Assembly: GCA_937146725.1 (NCBI GenBank)
Contig: CAKZRU010000194.1
Span: forward strand, 50,949 to 114,948
Length of the DNA: 64,000 bases
DNA from: an uncultured Myxococcales bacterium
GTDB taxonomy: Bacteria; Myxococcota_A; Bradymonadia; UBA7976; VGTA01
Direction: 5' to 3'
This document shows positions 52,669-61,602 of the stretch, one piece after another. Within the stretch, counting starts at the first letter, position 1. The number at the start of each line of letters is the position of its first letter. The position numbers were made by a program, and so were the translations under genes. The notes beneath the pieces were generated by a model that made no database searches, was not told the origin of the DNA, and saw only the letters and a program-made list of their open reading frames with translations.

Positions 52669-53337
52669 ATGTCTATTAAACAGCCGGATGCGTATCGTTT
52701 CTTAGCACCTTTTTATGAGAAACTAGCCTTTTTGGTTTTTGGCACTGAACTTAAAAATGCACATCAAGATGTAATCACTGAAGCAAAAGAAGAGCTCAAA
52801 CAAGCGCGTACAATCGTTTGGTTGGGAGGAGGCACTGGTCTATGTATCAATGAGGTCTTAAGGCAAGCGCCACAGGCAAAATTACTTTATATTGAAGCCT
52901 CTAAAGCCATGATTTCTAGAGCTCAAACTCAAATACATGCTCGTTATACTATGCGAGTGGAATGGATTAATGAAAAACACTCATGGCTTTATGAACCGAA
53001 GCAAGTCCAGCGTTGGCTCAAAGAACCCATAGATACCATATTGACATTCTTTTTTTTGGATGTACTCCCTCAAGAAGAGTGTTTAAAACTCATGTGTTGG
53101 GCTAAGCAACAACATATAAAAGCTTGGCTCTTTGCTGACTTTGTTCCACAAAAAATATGGTATAAAAAAGCTTTTATACGCTTTATGTACCTATGCTTTA
53201 TGCTGACAACAAAGATTCAGCAAAAAAAACTGCTCGACCATCGAACCTTATTTTTAAACAGTGCTTGGAACGAGCAGGTTAAAAGTAGAAAACTTAGAGC
53301 AAAGGGGCTCGTTGTTTCTAGCCTATTCAAGTCTTAA
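52669..53337 (+). CDS. class I SAM-dependent methyltransferase
   Basis: A 222-residue protein. WLGGGTGLCINEVL (about 46-60) is motif I, the glycine-rich SAM loop (GGGTG for GxGxG), and LLYIEASKAMI is motif II with the acidic residue binding ribose. The start YRFLAPFYEKLAFLVFG matches the UbiE/MenG-like and other small-molecule methyltransferases (the APFYD motif). The central segment TILTFFFLDVLPQEECLKLMC follows the family pattern. The C-terminal region is Trp/Lys-rich. It is the last gene of the mce operon. Substrate is unknown. A minor oddity is the very basic tail after ~190. Confidence 0.8.
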   Translation: MSIKQPDAYRFLAPFYEKLAFLVFGTELKNAHQDVITEAKEELKQARTIVWLGGGTGLCINEVLRQAPQAKLLYIEASKAMISRAQTQIHARYTMRVEWINEKHSWLYEPKQVQRWLKEPIDTILTFFFLDVLPQEECLKLMCWAKQQHIKAWLFADFVPQKIWYKKAFIRFMYLCFMLTTKIQQKKLLDHRTLFLNSAWNEQVKSRKLRAKGLVVSSLFKS

Positions 53338-53357
53338 TGAAAGCTTTTTAGCCCTTA

Positions 53358-53981
53358 TTAAAGCTTCTCAGCATTATCGCCAAGATAAGAAGCAACGCCT
53401 TCAGGTGAAGTGGTCATGCCCGCTGCACCCTTAGTCCAACCGGCAGGACATACTTGGCCATGCTCTTTAAAGAATTGCCAAGCCTCAATCACACGTACAA
53501 CCTCATCCATATTACGACCGATTGGTTCATCATTTACAACTTGTGAACGAACAATACCATCTTGATCGATAATAAAGGTTGCTCGCATAGCAGCACCAGC
53601 AGGATAGAATGATTCACCGCCATCTGACTCAATCCCGTAAGCTTTACAGATTTCGTGGTTCATGTCAGCTGCAAGAGTATAATCAAGTGCACCAACACCA
53701 CCTTGATCAACCGGAGTATTGCGCCATGCGTTGTGGGTCCAATGTGAGTCGATTGAAACGCCAACAACCTCAACACCAAGAGCCTTTAATGTTTCCATGC
53801 GGTTATGCATGCTGATCAACTCTGATGGACAAACAAAGGTAAAGTCGAGTGGGTAGAAGAAAACCACACCATATTTGCCAGCCATGCGCTCGCTTAGGGT
53901 ATAGTTATCGATGACCTCACCATTAGCAAGTACGGCTTGAGTTGTAAAATCAGGGGCTTTTTTTCCGACGAGAACGCTCAT
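53358..53981 (-). CDS. 2-Cys peroxiredoxin (AhpC/TSA family)
   Basis: A 207-residue thiol peroxidase that reduces hydrogen peroxide and organic hydroperoxides. FFYPLDFTFVCPSEL contains the peroxidatic Cys51 with the invariant Pro/Thr (PxxxT/SxxC motif), and EHGQVCPAGW contains the resolving Cys178. SHWTHNAW is the family segment typical of the Prx1/AhpC group. The protein is typical in length, with no signal peptide. No ahpF, thioredoxin reductase or OxyR gene is adjacent. It faces lysS divergently across 354 bases. The 3' end meets the methyltransferase gene tail to tail after 20 bases. Codons look biased toward highly expressed genes, as for many peroxiredoxins. Assignment certain. Confidence 0.96.
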   Translation of the reverse strand: MSVLVGKKAPDFTTQAVLANGEVIDNYTLSERMAGKYGVVFFYPLDFTFVCPSELISMHNRMETLKALGVEVVGVSIDSHWTHNAWRNTPVDQGGVGALDYTLAADMNHEICKAYGIESDGGESFYPAGAAMRATFIIDQDGIVRSQVVNDEPIGRNMDEVVRVIEAWQFFKEHGQVCPAGWTKGAAGMTTSPEGVASYLGDNAEKL

Positions 53982-54335
53982 AGCTTATTCCTTATTATGA
54001 TAAAGTATGATGAATTAAGTCATCAAAGAACGATGACAGATTTAGAATGCCTTTAATGTAGTCACCTTATCGATCAAAGCAAGTCTCTCATCCAAAATAA
54101 AATGAGTATTTGCTTAAGACAGAGCGACAAGGTAAGAAAAAGTTTCAAATAAGTTTTTTGAATAATCCTTAAAAAACTGTCTTCACAAGACTTGATTTTT
54201 TAAGGGGGGCTTGGCTTACTGCGCCGGTCTTCAAGTCGATTTGTCTTGATTATCAACCCTAAAAAAGAGCATTTAGGGCACCTTACCCCAGCAAGCTTTG
54301 CTATTTCCTGTTAAGTTTTTCATCATCCGGAGAAA
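53982..54335. promoter_or_regulatory. 354-base divergent gap with lysS leader hairpin
   Basis: No gene is visible. It should hold the peroxiredoxin and lysS promoters. The main feature is a strong two-part hairpin at 54167-54205 (listed separately). A Shine-Dalgarno-like CCGGAGAAA precedes the lysS ATG (54327-54335). Confidence 0.45.
54167..54205 (+). terminator. two-part hairpin in lysS leader
   Basis: Outer stem CCTTAAAAAA (54167-54176) pairs with TTTTTTAAGG (54196-54205), and inner stem GTCTT/AAGAC (54179-54183 with 54187-54191) closes a CAC loop. It is followed by GGGG, not by a T-run. The A/T-rich arms could act as a terminator or attenuator in either direction, about 130 bases before lysS. 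Confidence 0.45.
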
Positions 54336-55889
54336 ATGATGACTCAGTCAAACCATGATCATCAGGCTAAAGAACCACAACGAACTCGACCTAATTCAAC
54401 CGAAGCTAAAATCATAGAAGAGCGTCGGGCAAAGGCCGAGGAGATGAGAGCAAATGGTCAAAACCCTTTTGCCAATGACTTTAAGGTCACTCATCTTGCA
54501 TCTGAGCTTGCAGACAAGTTTGCGGAGTCAAGTGCAGAGCAACTAGATGCAGCAATTGCATCAGGCGAAGCACAAAGCTTTTCAATCGCGGGACGATTAA
54601 TGGCAAAGCGCAGCTTTGGTAAAGTCGCCTTTGGCTCTCTTAGAGATCGCAGTGGTGATCTTCAACTCAGCTTTTTTAAGCCTGAGCTCAGTCCTGAGCT
54701 TTGGTCAGCCATGAAAAAAGCTGACTTAGGAGATATTGTAGGCTGTACAGGGCTGATGATGCGTACTCAAAAAGGTGAGCTATCCTTAAAGGTGAATCAC
54801 TTTAGGGTTTTAACTAAATCTTTACGTCCATTACCAGATAAGTTCCACGGTCTGACCGATACAGCAACTCGTTATCGCCAACGCTATGTTGACTTGATTG
54901 TGACCCCGGAAGCTCGCGAAACTTTTAAAATGCGCAGTAAGGCGCTGAGATATTTAAGAGCATTCTTTGATGATCGCGATTATATGGAAGTGGAAACACC
55001 TATGCTTCAACCTCTGTATGGTGGAGCGGCAGCTAAGCCTTTTGAAACCCATCACAATGCTTTGGATATGAAGCTTTTTATGCGCATTGCTCCGGAGCTT
55101 AATCTTAAGCGTCTGGTTGTAGGTGGCTTTCACAGAGTATATGAAATTAATCGTTGTTTCCGTAATGAGGGGATTTCAACCCGCCATAATCCGGAGTTTA
55201 CGTCTTTAGAGTTTTATGAAGCCTTTGCGACCTACGAAGATTTAATGAACTTGACCGAAGAGCTGATTAGTGGCCTAGCCATGCATCTACATGGTAAAAC
55301 CACACTTGCCTGGGGTGAGCATGAACTTAATCTTTCTGCACCATTTAGACGCTTATCTGTACGTGATGGTTTAGCGCAGTATGCCGGTGTACCAACCGAT
55401 AAGTTTTATGATCGAGATGCCTTACTTGAGGCGGCCGCACGCTATAAGATTGCTAAAGCAGATAAGATGCCCCTTGGTTATTTACAAATGGCTGTTTTTG
55501 AGGAAGCTTGTGAAGCGGACTTGATCCAACCTACCTTTGTGACCGACTTCCCTTTGGATGTATCTCCCTTGTCACGCCGTAAAGAGTCGGAGCCGAGTTT
55601 AGTAGATCGCTTTGAGCTTTATGTGGGTGGACAGGAAATTGCGAATGCCTTTAGCGAGCTTAATGATCCGGATGATCAACGAGGACGTTTTGAGGCTCAA
55701 GTTGAAGCGAGAGCTTCAGGAGATGATGAGGCACATCCAATGGATGAAGACTTCATTCGTGCGCTTGAATATGCTATGCCTCCTACAGCTGGAGAAGGCA
55801 TTGGTATTGACCGTTTGATCATGCTTATGACCAATAATACCTCAATTCGTGACGTACTATTCTTCCCTTTATTAAGGCCAGAACACTGA
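54336..55889 (+). CDS. lysS: lysyl-tRNA synthetase, class II
   Basis: A 517-residue class II enzyme charging tRNA-Lys. The start with ATG at 54336 and an adjacent ATG at 54339 is preceded by GGAG. The N-terminal OB-fold (IAGRLMAKRSFGKVAFGSL) binds the anticodon. Motif 1 lies near FFDDRDYMEVETPMLQP, motif 2 is YEINRCFRNEGISTRHNPEF and motif 3 is GIGIDRLIML near residue 490. GQEIANAFSELNDP is the lysine-recognition segment. Length and all motifs are normal. It is the first gene of a run that continues with lolC/E (adjacent stop and start), lolD and bamA. A two-part hairpin in its leader suggests attenuation. Class I LysRS is excluded. Confidence 0.98.
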   Translation: MMTQSNHDHQAKEPQRTRPNSTEAKIIEERRAKAEEMRANGQNPFANDFKVTHLASELADKFAESSAEQLDAAIASGEAQSFSIAGRLMAKRSFGKVAFGSLRDRSGDLQLSFFKPELSPELWSAMKKADLGDIVGCTGLMMRTQKGELSLKVNHFRVLTKSLRPLPDKFHGLTDTATRYRQRYVDLIVTPEARETFKMRSKALRYLRAFFDDRDYMEVETPMLQPLYGGAAAKPFETHHNALDMKLFMRIAPELNLKRLVVGGFHRVYEINRCFRNEGISTRHNPEFTSLEFYEAFATYEDLMNLTEELISGLAMHLHGKTTLAWGEHELNLSAPFRRLSVRDGLAQYAGVPTDKFYDRDALLEAAARYKIAKADKMPLGYLQMAVFEEACEADLIQPTFVTDFPLDVSPLSRRKESEPSLVDRFELYVGGQEIANAFSELNDPDDQRGRFEAQVEARASGDDEAHPMDEDFIRALEYAMPPTAGEGIGIDRLIMLMTNNTSIRDVLFFPLLRPEH

Positions 55890-57569
55890 ATGTGGCATAG
55901 CTTTGAAGCCCTTCTAGGGCGACGCTATCTGATGCGAGCCCATCGTCGTCCACGACTATGGTATATCGGGATTGCTGTGCTTGTTTTGGGGATTCTTCTC
56001 ACTCTTTCTTCGAGTTTTTTGAATGCTTCCTCAGGACAATCTACTTGGATTTCTGAACGCTTGGGTCTTGGCGGTGGCGATCCTTACTTAGCTCAAGCAC
56101 ACATGGCTCAAATCACCCAGGTCATTCAAGGGATTGGACTTGGTTTTGTGGTCATTGGCGTTTTGGTCGCTCTATTTGGCTTTCTGTTTTGGTGGATGAC
56201 CACATTTTCTGCATTCAGTACCTTCATGATTGCAACAGGGGTTGCAGAAGTTCTGCTTGTTTTGGGAGTGATGAATGGTTTTCAGGGTTATCTACGTTCT
56301 AAACTCATCGACGCGCACGCTCATGTGAGTGTTCTTCCGGTTCAAGGACAGGAATGGCTGCATGACTATCCAAAACTTGTTCAGAAAGTCTCCCAAGTTG
56401 AGGGCGCCCTAGGCGTAAGCCCTGTTCTCAATACAGAAGTGATGCTGAGAGTACCTAATCAGGACTTGAGTGCAGCCGCAAAGTTGATGGGGGTTGATGC
56501 CAATAGTATCAAGCAAACAGTCAAGCTCAAAGAGTTCTTAAAGGAAGGTTGTGGTTGCTTAGCAAGCCTTCAAAGCGAGGGCGCTCAAAAATTCTATAAT
56601 GAGATTAATAGTGACCCGCTCAAAAGCATGACTTATTGTGCTGACCACTGTCCGAAATTAGTATCAAATAAGCAAGTCACACAAGGTGGTTTAGAGATAA
56701 GCACTAGTATAAAGGATCAAAATTCGGACATGGATATGCCTATGATGGCTCTTCCCAAGGCTCGCAAACAAAAATATTCTTCCATGGTATTTTTAGGTGT
56801 TCATCTAAGATATAATTTAGGGATTAGCTTAGGTCAAAATATCGAGTTAATTTCTCCTTTAGGTGAAATTGGTCCGCATGGCCCTATGCCTAAAGTTCGA
56901 CCATTTATGTTGGCCGGCTGGGCGAATTCAGGTTTGGTTGAGATTGATGGTCAACAAGCTTATAGCTCATTAAAAGCCGTCCAACGTTTTTTAGGTGTGG
57001 GGGATGTGATCAATGAAATTCGTGTCAAAGCGGAAAGTATTGAGGCAGCACGTGGTTTGAGAGATCGTATTCAAAATCAGCTTGGTGGTCAGGTGACCGT
57101 TATTGATTGGCAGGAGCGTAACAAAAATCTTTTTAATGCATTACAGCTTGAGCGCATTGCAATGTTTTTAGTGCTTACCATTAATATCTTACTCGCCGCC
57201 TTTTCGATTACGAGTACTTTGGTGATGTCCCTGATTGAGCGTCGTCGTGAGATTTCTATTTTACGAGCGATCGGTGCCGAATCCAAATCAATGCGTTGGG
57301 TCTTCATTAGTCAAGGTTTAACGGCAGGTGCAGTAGGCTCTATGTTGGGGGTATTCATTGGAGGTACCGCTTGTGCTTTGCTAGCTACTTTTGGACTACC
57401 TCTCAATGCAGAAGAAGTTTATTACATTTCTTCTATTCCGGTAGAAGTTCGTGCATATGATCTTATGGCGATTCTTTTGGTAGCTCTTGGAGTAAGTGCT
57501 CTTTCTACGATATATCCAGCTTACTATGCGGCCAAAATCCAACCGGTGGAAGGGATTAAAGGACAATGA
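55890..57569 (+). CDS. LolC/LolE-type lipoprotein-releasing ABC permease
   Basis: A 559-residue inner-membrane protein of the FtsX/LolCE family. The ATG directly follows the lysS stop. Two N-terminal spans (WYIGIAVLVLGILLTLSSSF and about 80-110), then the first FtsX-type domain span (FSTFMIATGVAEVLLVLGVMNGFQGYL) and a large periplasmic domain. The C-terminal domain with MFLVLTINILLAAFSITSTLVMSLIERRREI holds the coupling RRREI segment, followed by two more spans. LolCDE moves outer-membrane lipoproteins from the inner membrane to LolA. Only one LolC/E-like permease is here, so it may serve as a homodimer, as in many non-enteric bacteria. It has an extra N-terminal span pair compared with E. 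coli LolC. LolD follows with a 4-base overlap. Confidence 0.88.
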   Translation: MWHSFEALLGRRYLMRAHRRPRLWYIGIAVLVLGILLTLSSSFLNASSGQSTWISERLGLGGGDPYLAQAHMAQITQVIQGIGLGFVVIGVLVALFGFLFWWMTTFSAFSTFMIATGVAEVLLVLGVMNGFQGYLRSKLIDAHAHVSVLPVQGQEWLHDYPKLVQKVSQVEGALGVSPVLNTEVMLRVPNQDLSAAAKLMGVDANSIKQTVKLKEFLKEGCGCLASLQSEGAQKFYNEINSDPLKSMTYCADHCPKLVSNKQVTQGGLEISTSIKDQNSDMDMPMMALPKARKQKYSSMVFLGVHLRYNLGISLGQNIELISPLGEIGPHGPMPKVRPFMLAGWANSGLVEIDGQQAYSSLKAVQRFLGVGDVINEIRVKAESIEAARGLRDRIQNQLGGQVTVIDWQERNKNLFNALQLERIAMFLVLTINILLAAFSITSTLVMSLIERRREISILRAIGAESKSMRWVFISQGLTAGAVGSMLGVFIGGTACALLATFGLPLNAEEVYYISSIPVEVRAYDLMAILLVALGVSALSTIYPAYYAAKIQPVEGIKGQ

Positions 57570-58258
57570 CGCTTTTATTACATGCTGATTGTATAGAGAA
57601 ATATTTTTTGCTCGAAGGGCAAAAGGTTGAGGTTCTCAAAGGATTGTCCTTAAAGATTGAAGCCGGTGAACGCGTGGCAATCGTTGGTTCATCTGGCGCT
57701 GGTAAAAGCACCTTATTACATCTTTTAGGTGCTTTGGACTTACCAAGTGCTGGTGAGATTTATTTTGAAGGACAGCCTCTTTCAAACAAAACTCATGATG
57801 AATTGGCTAGATTTAGAAATCAAAGGCTAGGATTCATCTTTCAGTTCCATCACTTGCTCAAGGAACTCACCGCTTTAGAAAATGTTATGATGCCCGCCTT
57901 GATCGCACGAGAAACTCACCAAGAAGCTAAAAAAAGAGCAACAGAGCTGTTAGAGCGGGTTGGCTTAGACCATCGTTTAAGTCATAGACCCTCAGAGTTA
58001 AGTGGTGGAGAGCAACAAAGAGTATCTTTGGCCCGAGCCTTAATTAATCGTCCTCCCTTATTACTTGCTGATGAGCCTACCGGTAATCTTGATGGGGTCA
58101 CCAGTTCAGAGATTCATGCACTTTTAAATGATGTCAACCGAGAGCATGGCACCGCCTTAGTGATTGTGACGCACAGTGAGCAGTTGGCCCAATCCATGCC
58201 CAGACGTTTGCATATTGTAGATGGCAAGATCGATCAGGACGAAAGAGATGTACAATGA
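57566..58258 (+). CDS. lolD: LolD-type ABC ATP-binding protein
   Basis: A 230-residue ABC ATPase. Walker A is GSSGAGKST at 41-49, the Q loop falls in FIFQFHHLLKELTALENV, the ABC signature is LSGGEQQRV at 145-153 and Walker B is LLLADEPTGNLD. FHHLLKELTALENVMMPALI is characteristic of LolD rather than MacB, and the genetic link to the LolC/E gene and bamA supports it. It powers lipoprotein release. It overlaps the upstream permease and the downstream bamA by four bases each (ATGA), so all three are translationally coupled. No extra domains. Assignment certain at family level. Confidence 0.95.
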   Translation: MTLLLHADCIEKYFLLEGQKVEVLKGLSLKIEAGERVAIVGSSGAGKSTLLHLLGALDLPSAGEIYFEGQPLSNKTHDELARFRNQRLGFIFQFHHLLKELTALENVMMPALIARETHQEAKKRATELLERVGLDHRLSHRPSELSGGEQQRVSLARALINRPPLLLADEPTGNLDGVTSSEIHALLNDVNREHGTALVIVTHSEQLAQSMPRRLHIVDGKIDQDERDVQ

Positions 58259-60711
58259 ATACAAATGAGTCAAGGTTGCATGGTCTGTGCTGTCAGAAAA
58301 AACTGTATCCCACTGTGATTACAGGTGCACATACCCCGATGAAAGCTGATAAAAGGAACAAACAAGTTAAGCGTTTAAATCGCCTTGCTCAATGTTTAAG
58401 CTTAGTCGTATTTGGTCTTATTACACTCACTTTACTCCCATCATCATGGGCGATTTCTCCCTGTTTTAGGGCACCGGTCAGTATTAGTGGAATCCGAGTA
58501 GAAGGCGCACAGCGTTCAGAGCCAGCAAGTATTTTAAAGCAGGTGTATCATCCTAGATCCGGCTTTTTAAAGTGTCGGATGATTCGCGATGATATTAAAC
58601 GAATTTTTGCACAAGGTTTTTATCGAGATGTAAAGGTTGAGCTAGTTGAAGGTGCTAGTGGTGGCAGAGAACTTGTGTATAGAGTGTTAGAAAAACGACA
58701 AGTACGGGCGGTTCGTTATGAGGGGAATGATGAACTGAGCGAGGAAGATATTACCGAAGTTGTTGATGTTAAGCCCTTTACCATTTTAGATCTGCCAAAT
58801 ATCAAAAGAAATAGCCAAAAAATCAAAGATCTATATGTCGAAAAAGGCTTCTTTTTAGCCGAGGTCAGCTCCGATATTATCGAGGGTGAAGATCAGCAGG
58901 TTGATGTTGTTTTCAGAATTAGTGAAAAGAAAGAAATCAAAGTTACTCAGATACAAATCATTGGTAACCAAGCTCTCAGCGATCAAAAGCTCAAAGGCTT
59001 TCTAGAAACTCGTGAAGAAAGCGCTCTATCTTTTATTACGGGTGGAGGTACTTTTAATAAGGAGGCTTTTGAGCGCGATCAAATGCGTTTGTTACAAATG
59101 TATTATAATGAAGGCTATATGCAAGCTGTGGTGAGTCAACCAACAGTGATGATTAGTCCTGATCGCTCAAAGTTATATATTACGATCAGAGTCGAGGAAA
59201 ACTCTCGCTTTAAAGTGGGCTTAACCTCAGTGACGGGCGAACTACTAAAAAGCAAAGAAGAACTGCTTAAATTACTCAATATGAAAGAAGGAGAGTGGTT
59301 TAGTAGCGGGGCAATTCGGGACGGCATGAATCGAATTAGCGAGGTGTATAAGAATCAGGGCTATGCTTATGCAAATCTAGTACCGAATACGCGTTTTATC
59401 GAAGATTTAGGGGCTATTGATTTAAGCCTTGATATTCGTAAAGGGCCTTTGGTCAAGATCGGACGCATTGAAATCGTCGGTAATACAAATACCCGAGATA
59501 AGGTCATTCGACGTGAAATGCGTATTGCAGAAGGTGACACTTATTCATCTACATTGATTAATCGTAGCCAACAGCTGATTAACCGCTTGGGCTTTTTTGA
59601 AACAGCGACCATTGAACCTGCCCGTAGCAGTGATCCAAGCTTAATGGACTTGATTATACGGGTCAAAGAAAAGCCGACCGGTACCTTCCAAGTGGGAGCT
59701 GGTTTTAGCTCGATTGAAAGCTTTGTGGGTCAGGCACAAATTGCTCAGAATAATCTATTCGGTCGAGGGCAGAGCCTAAGTCTTCAAGCGACCTTTTCAA
59801 GTATTCGTAGCATGGCTAATCTGAGATTTTCTGAAAATTATTTTATGGATTCCCGAGTTCAGTTCTCAGCCAATATTTACCGCTATGATACCAATTTCTT
59901 TAACTTTGTAAGGCAAAGTTTGGGTGGTAATCTTACCTTAGGCTATCCAATCACTGATGATCTGAGTGTTGCAACCACTTATACAATCGAAGAAGTCAAT
60001 GCTTCCAAGGGTGGCTTTGGGGTGAGTAATAATAGCTCGGTGACACCATCAAATTACTTTAACAACGGAATCACTAGCAGCATTCGCTTATCTGCCTTCT
60101 ATGACACTAGAAACAATCGTCTTTTCCCATCAAAGGGCACTTTCATGAGTGCAAGTGTTGAAGATGCAACTCGCTTTTTAGGTTCAACAAATGAGTTCTT
60201 TAGATATGATCTTAAGCATCGTTATTACTTTGATTTGGGATATAACTTAGTTCTTAAAAGCAATATTAATTGGGGCTTAATTACTACGGACAACCGAAGT
60301 GGCGTACCAATTTTTGAGCGCTATTTCATTGGTGGACCTTTATCGGTGCGTGGCTTCTTTAGAAACTCATTGGGCCCACAATTACAGACTCCAATCATTG
60401 CTAGTCCGGCGGCTAGAACAAGCGCCTTTACGATTGGTGGAACTGAGCAACTCTTTTTCAACTTTGAGTTTGAGTTTCCAATCTTTCAGCAAATGGGGAT
60501 CAGAGGCGTTGGTTTTCTTGATGGAGGGAATGCTTTTGATCGACAGGAAGATTACCTTGATAAGCTTGAGCAGTTTAGATTTGCTTGGGGCTTTGGCGTT
60601 CGTTGGTTCTCACCGATTGGACCCTTACGCTTTGAATGGGGCTTTCCTTTTAATCCTATTAACAATGAACAAGATTCAGTTTTTGAGTTTTCCATTGGTA
60701 ACTTTTTCTAA
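58255..60711 (+). CDS. bamA: outer-membrane assembly factor BamA
   Basis: An 818-residue Omp85 protein, the core of the BAM machine inserting beta-barrels. A long n-region with a second in-frame ATG at 58339 (MKADKRNKQ) leads to a signal peptide ending SSWA-IS; which ATG is used is not certain, as the first overlaps lolD. Five POTRA domains fill about 75-430 (FAQGFYRDVKVELVEG is POTRA1-like, IVGNTNTRDKVIRREMRI the canonical POTRA5 segment). The barrel runs from about 430, with GGPLSVRGF at 693-701 as the lid-loop motif and the C-terminus ending FSIGNFF, an aromatic beta-signal. It stands in the operon lolC/E-lolD-bamA-skp, a sensible grouping for outer-membrane biogenesis. Confidence 0.97.
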   Translation: MNTNESRLHGLCCQKKLYPTVITGAHTPMKADKRNKQVKRLNRLAQCLSLVVFGLITLTLLPSSWAISPCFRAPVSISGIRVEGAQRSEPASILKQVYHPRSGFLKCRMIRDDIKRIFAQGFYRDVKVELVEGASGGRELVYRVLEKRQVRAVRYEGNDELSEEDITEVVDVKPFTILDLPNIKRNSQKIKDLYVEKGFFLAEVSSDIIEGEDQQVDVVFRISEKKEIKVTQIQIIGNQALSDQKLKGFLETREESALSFITGGGTFNKEAFERDQMRLLQMYYNEGYMQAVVSQPTVMISPDRSKLYITIRVEENSRFKVGLTSVTGELLKSKEELLKLLNMKEGEWFSSGAIRDGMNRISEVYKNQGYAYANLVPNTRFIEDLGAIDLSLDIRKGPLVKIGRIEIVGNTNTRDKVIRREMRIAEGDTYSSTLINRSQQLINRLGFFETATIEPARSSDPSLMDLIIRVKEKPTGTFQVGAGFSSIESFVGQAQIAQNNLFGRGQSLSLQATFSSIRSMANLRFSENYFMDSRVQFSANIYRYDTNFFNFVRQSLGGNLTLGYPITDDLSVATTYTIEEVNASKGGFGVSNNSSVTPSNYFNNGITSSIRLSAFYDTRNNRLFPSKGTFMSASVEDATRFLGSTNEFFRYDLKHRYYFDLGYNLVLKSNINWGLITTDNRSGVPIFERYFIGGPLSVRGFFRNSLGPQLQTPIIASPAARTSAFTIGGTEQLFFNFEFEFPIFQQMGIRGVGFLDGGNAFDRQEDYLDKLEQFRFAWGFGVRWFSPIGPLRFEWGFPFNPINNEQDSVFEFSIGNFF

Positions 60712-60833
60712 GTATATCTCTAAGCATACTCTAAGTATAAAGTATATGTACTCAACTCATAAGTTTTATGATCTTAATCTTAAACCACTTACTTATTTAA
60801 CATAACCACTAAGCTATTCAGGAGAAATAAAGC

Positions 60834-61439
60834 ATGTCTTTTGATGCACGTTTGATCAATAAATTCGCCCTTCCCTTTGTGTTTGCCAGCCTTCTTCTTT
60901 CGGGAACGGCCTTTGCCGAAAACCTTGCCTATGTTGACTTACAAAGAGCTGTTTTTGAGGTCAATGATGGTAAGGCAGCCAAAGCCCGACTTGAGGAGAT
61001 GAAAAAGCAACGTCAAAGCGCTTTGGATAAAAAGCAAGAAGAACTTAAAAAGCTACAAGAGAGTCTAGAAAAACAAGCGGACTTTATGAGCGATGATGTG
61101 AAAGCTAAAAAAGGAGCTGAATTCCGTCAAAAGCTTAACGAACTACAGCAAACCTACGCCACTCTACAACGCGAACTTGGCGAAGAAGAAATGAAGATTC
61201 AGCAAAAAATCTTGGGGCAGATGGGAGAGGTTCTTAAGGCGATGGGTGAAGAGGGAAGCTACACCATGATCGTTCGTAAAGATGCTCTTTTGTGGGCACC
61301 TTCTCATTTGGATATTACCAATGAGCTGATTCGCCGTTACAACACTCAAGGCGGTGGAAAGTCTTCTTCACTTAAGTCTAAGAAAAAGTCTAAGAAAAAG
61401 TCTAAAAAGCGCTCTAAGCTCAAGGCTAAGAAGAAATAA
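60834..61439 (+). CDS. Skp/OmpH-like periplasmic chaperone with lysine tail
   Basis: A 201-residue OmpH-family protein that holds unfolded outer-membrane proteins in the periplasm. The signal peptide ends GTAFA-ENL (cleavage AxA). Then AYVDLQRAVFEVNDGKAAKA is the family start, followed by a long coiled-coil arm (KKQRQSALDKKQEELKKLQ) and a return helix. The last ~35 residues are Lys/Ser-rich (SLKSKKKSKKKSKKRSK and so on), not found in E. coli Skp. The 122-base gap after bamA contains no gene and an AGGAG ribosome site (60821-60825). It is the usual neighbour of bamA and lpxD. Family call certain. Confidence 0.93.
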   Translation: MSFDARLINKFALPFVFASLLLSGTAFAENLAYVDLQRAVFEVNDGKAAKARLEEMKKQRQSALDKKQEELKKLQESLEKQADFMSDDVKAKKGAEFRQKLNELQQTYATLQRELGEEEMKIQQKILGQMGEVLKAMGEEGSYTMIVRKDALLWAPSHLDITNELIRRYNTQGGGKSSSLKSKKKSKKKSKKRSKLKAKKK

Positions 61440-61602
61440 CTAAGTCTTCCAAGTCACTTTTAAGTCCCAAATATTTTTTAGTTTTAGCCAAGAGTTTAAA
61501 AAAACCTTAGGCTAAGGTCTCAAGACTCGTTTGGTGATCGCTCATTTCATATAAATCATCTAATATGAACGATGTGAGCATAGATACACAGGAAATCTTT
61601 TG

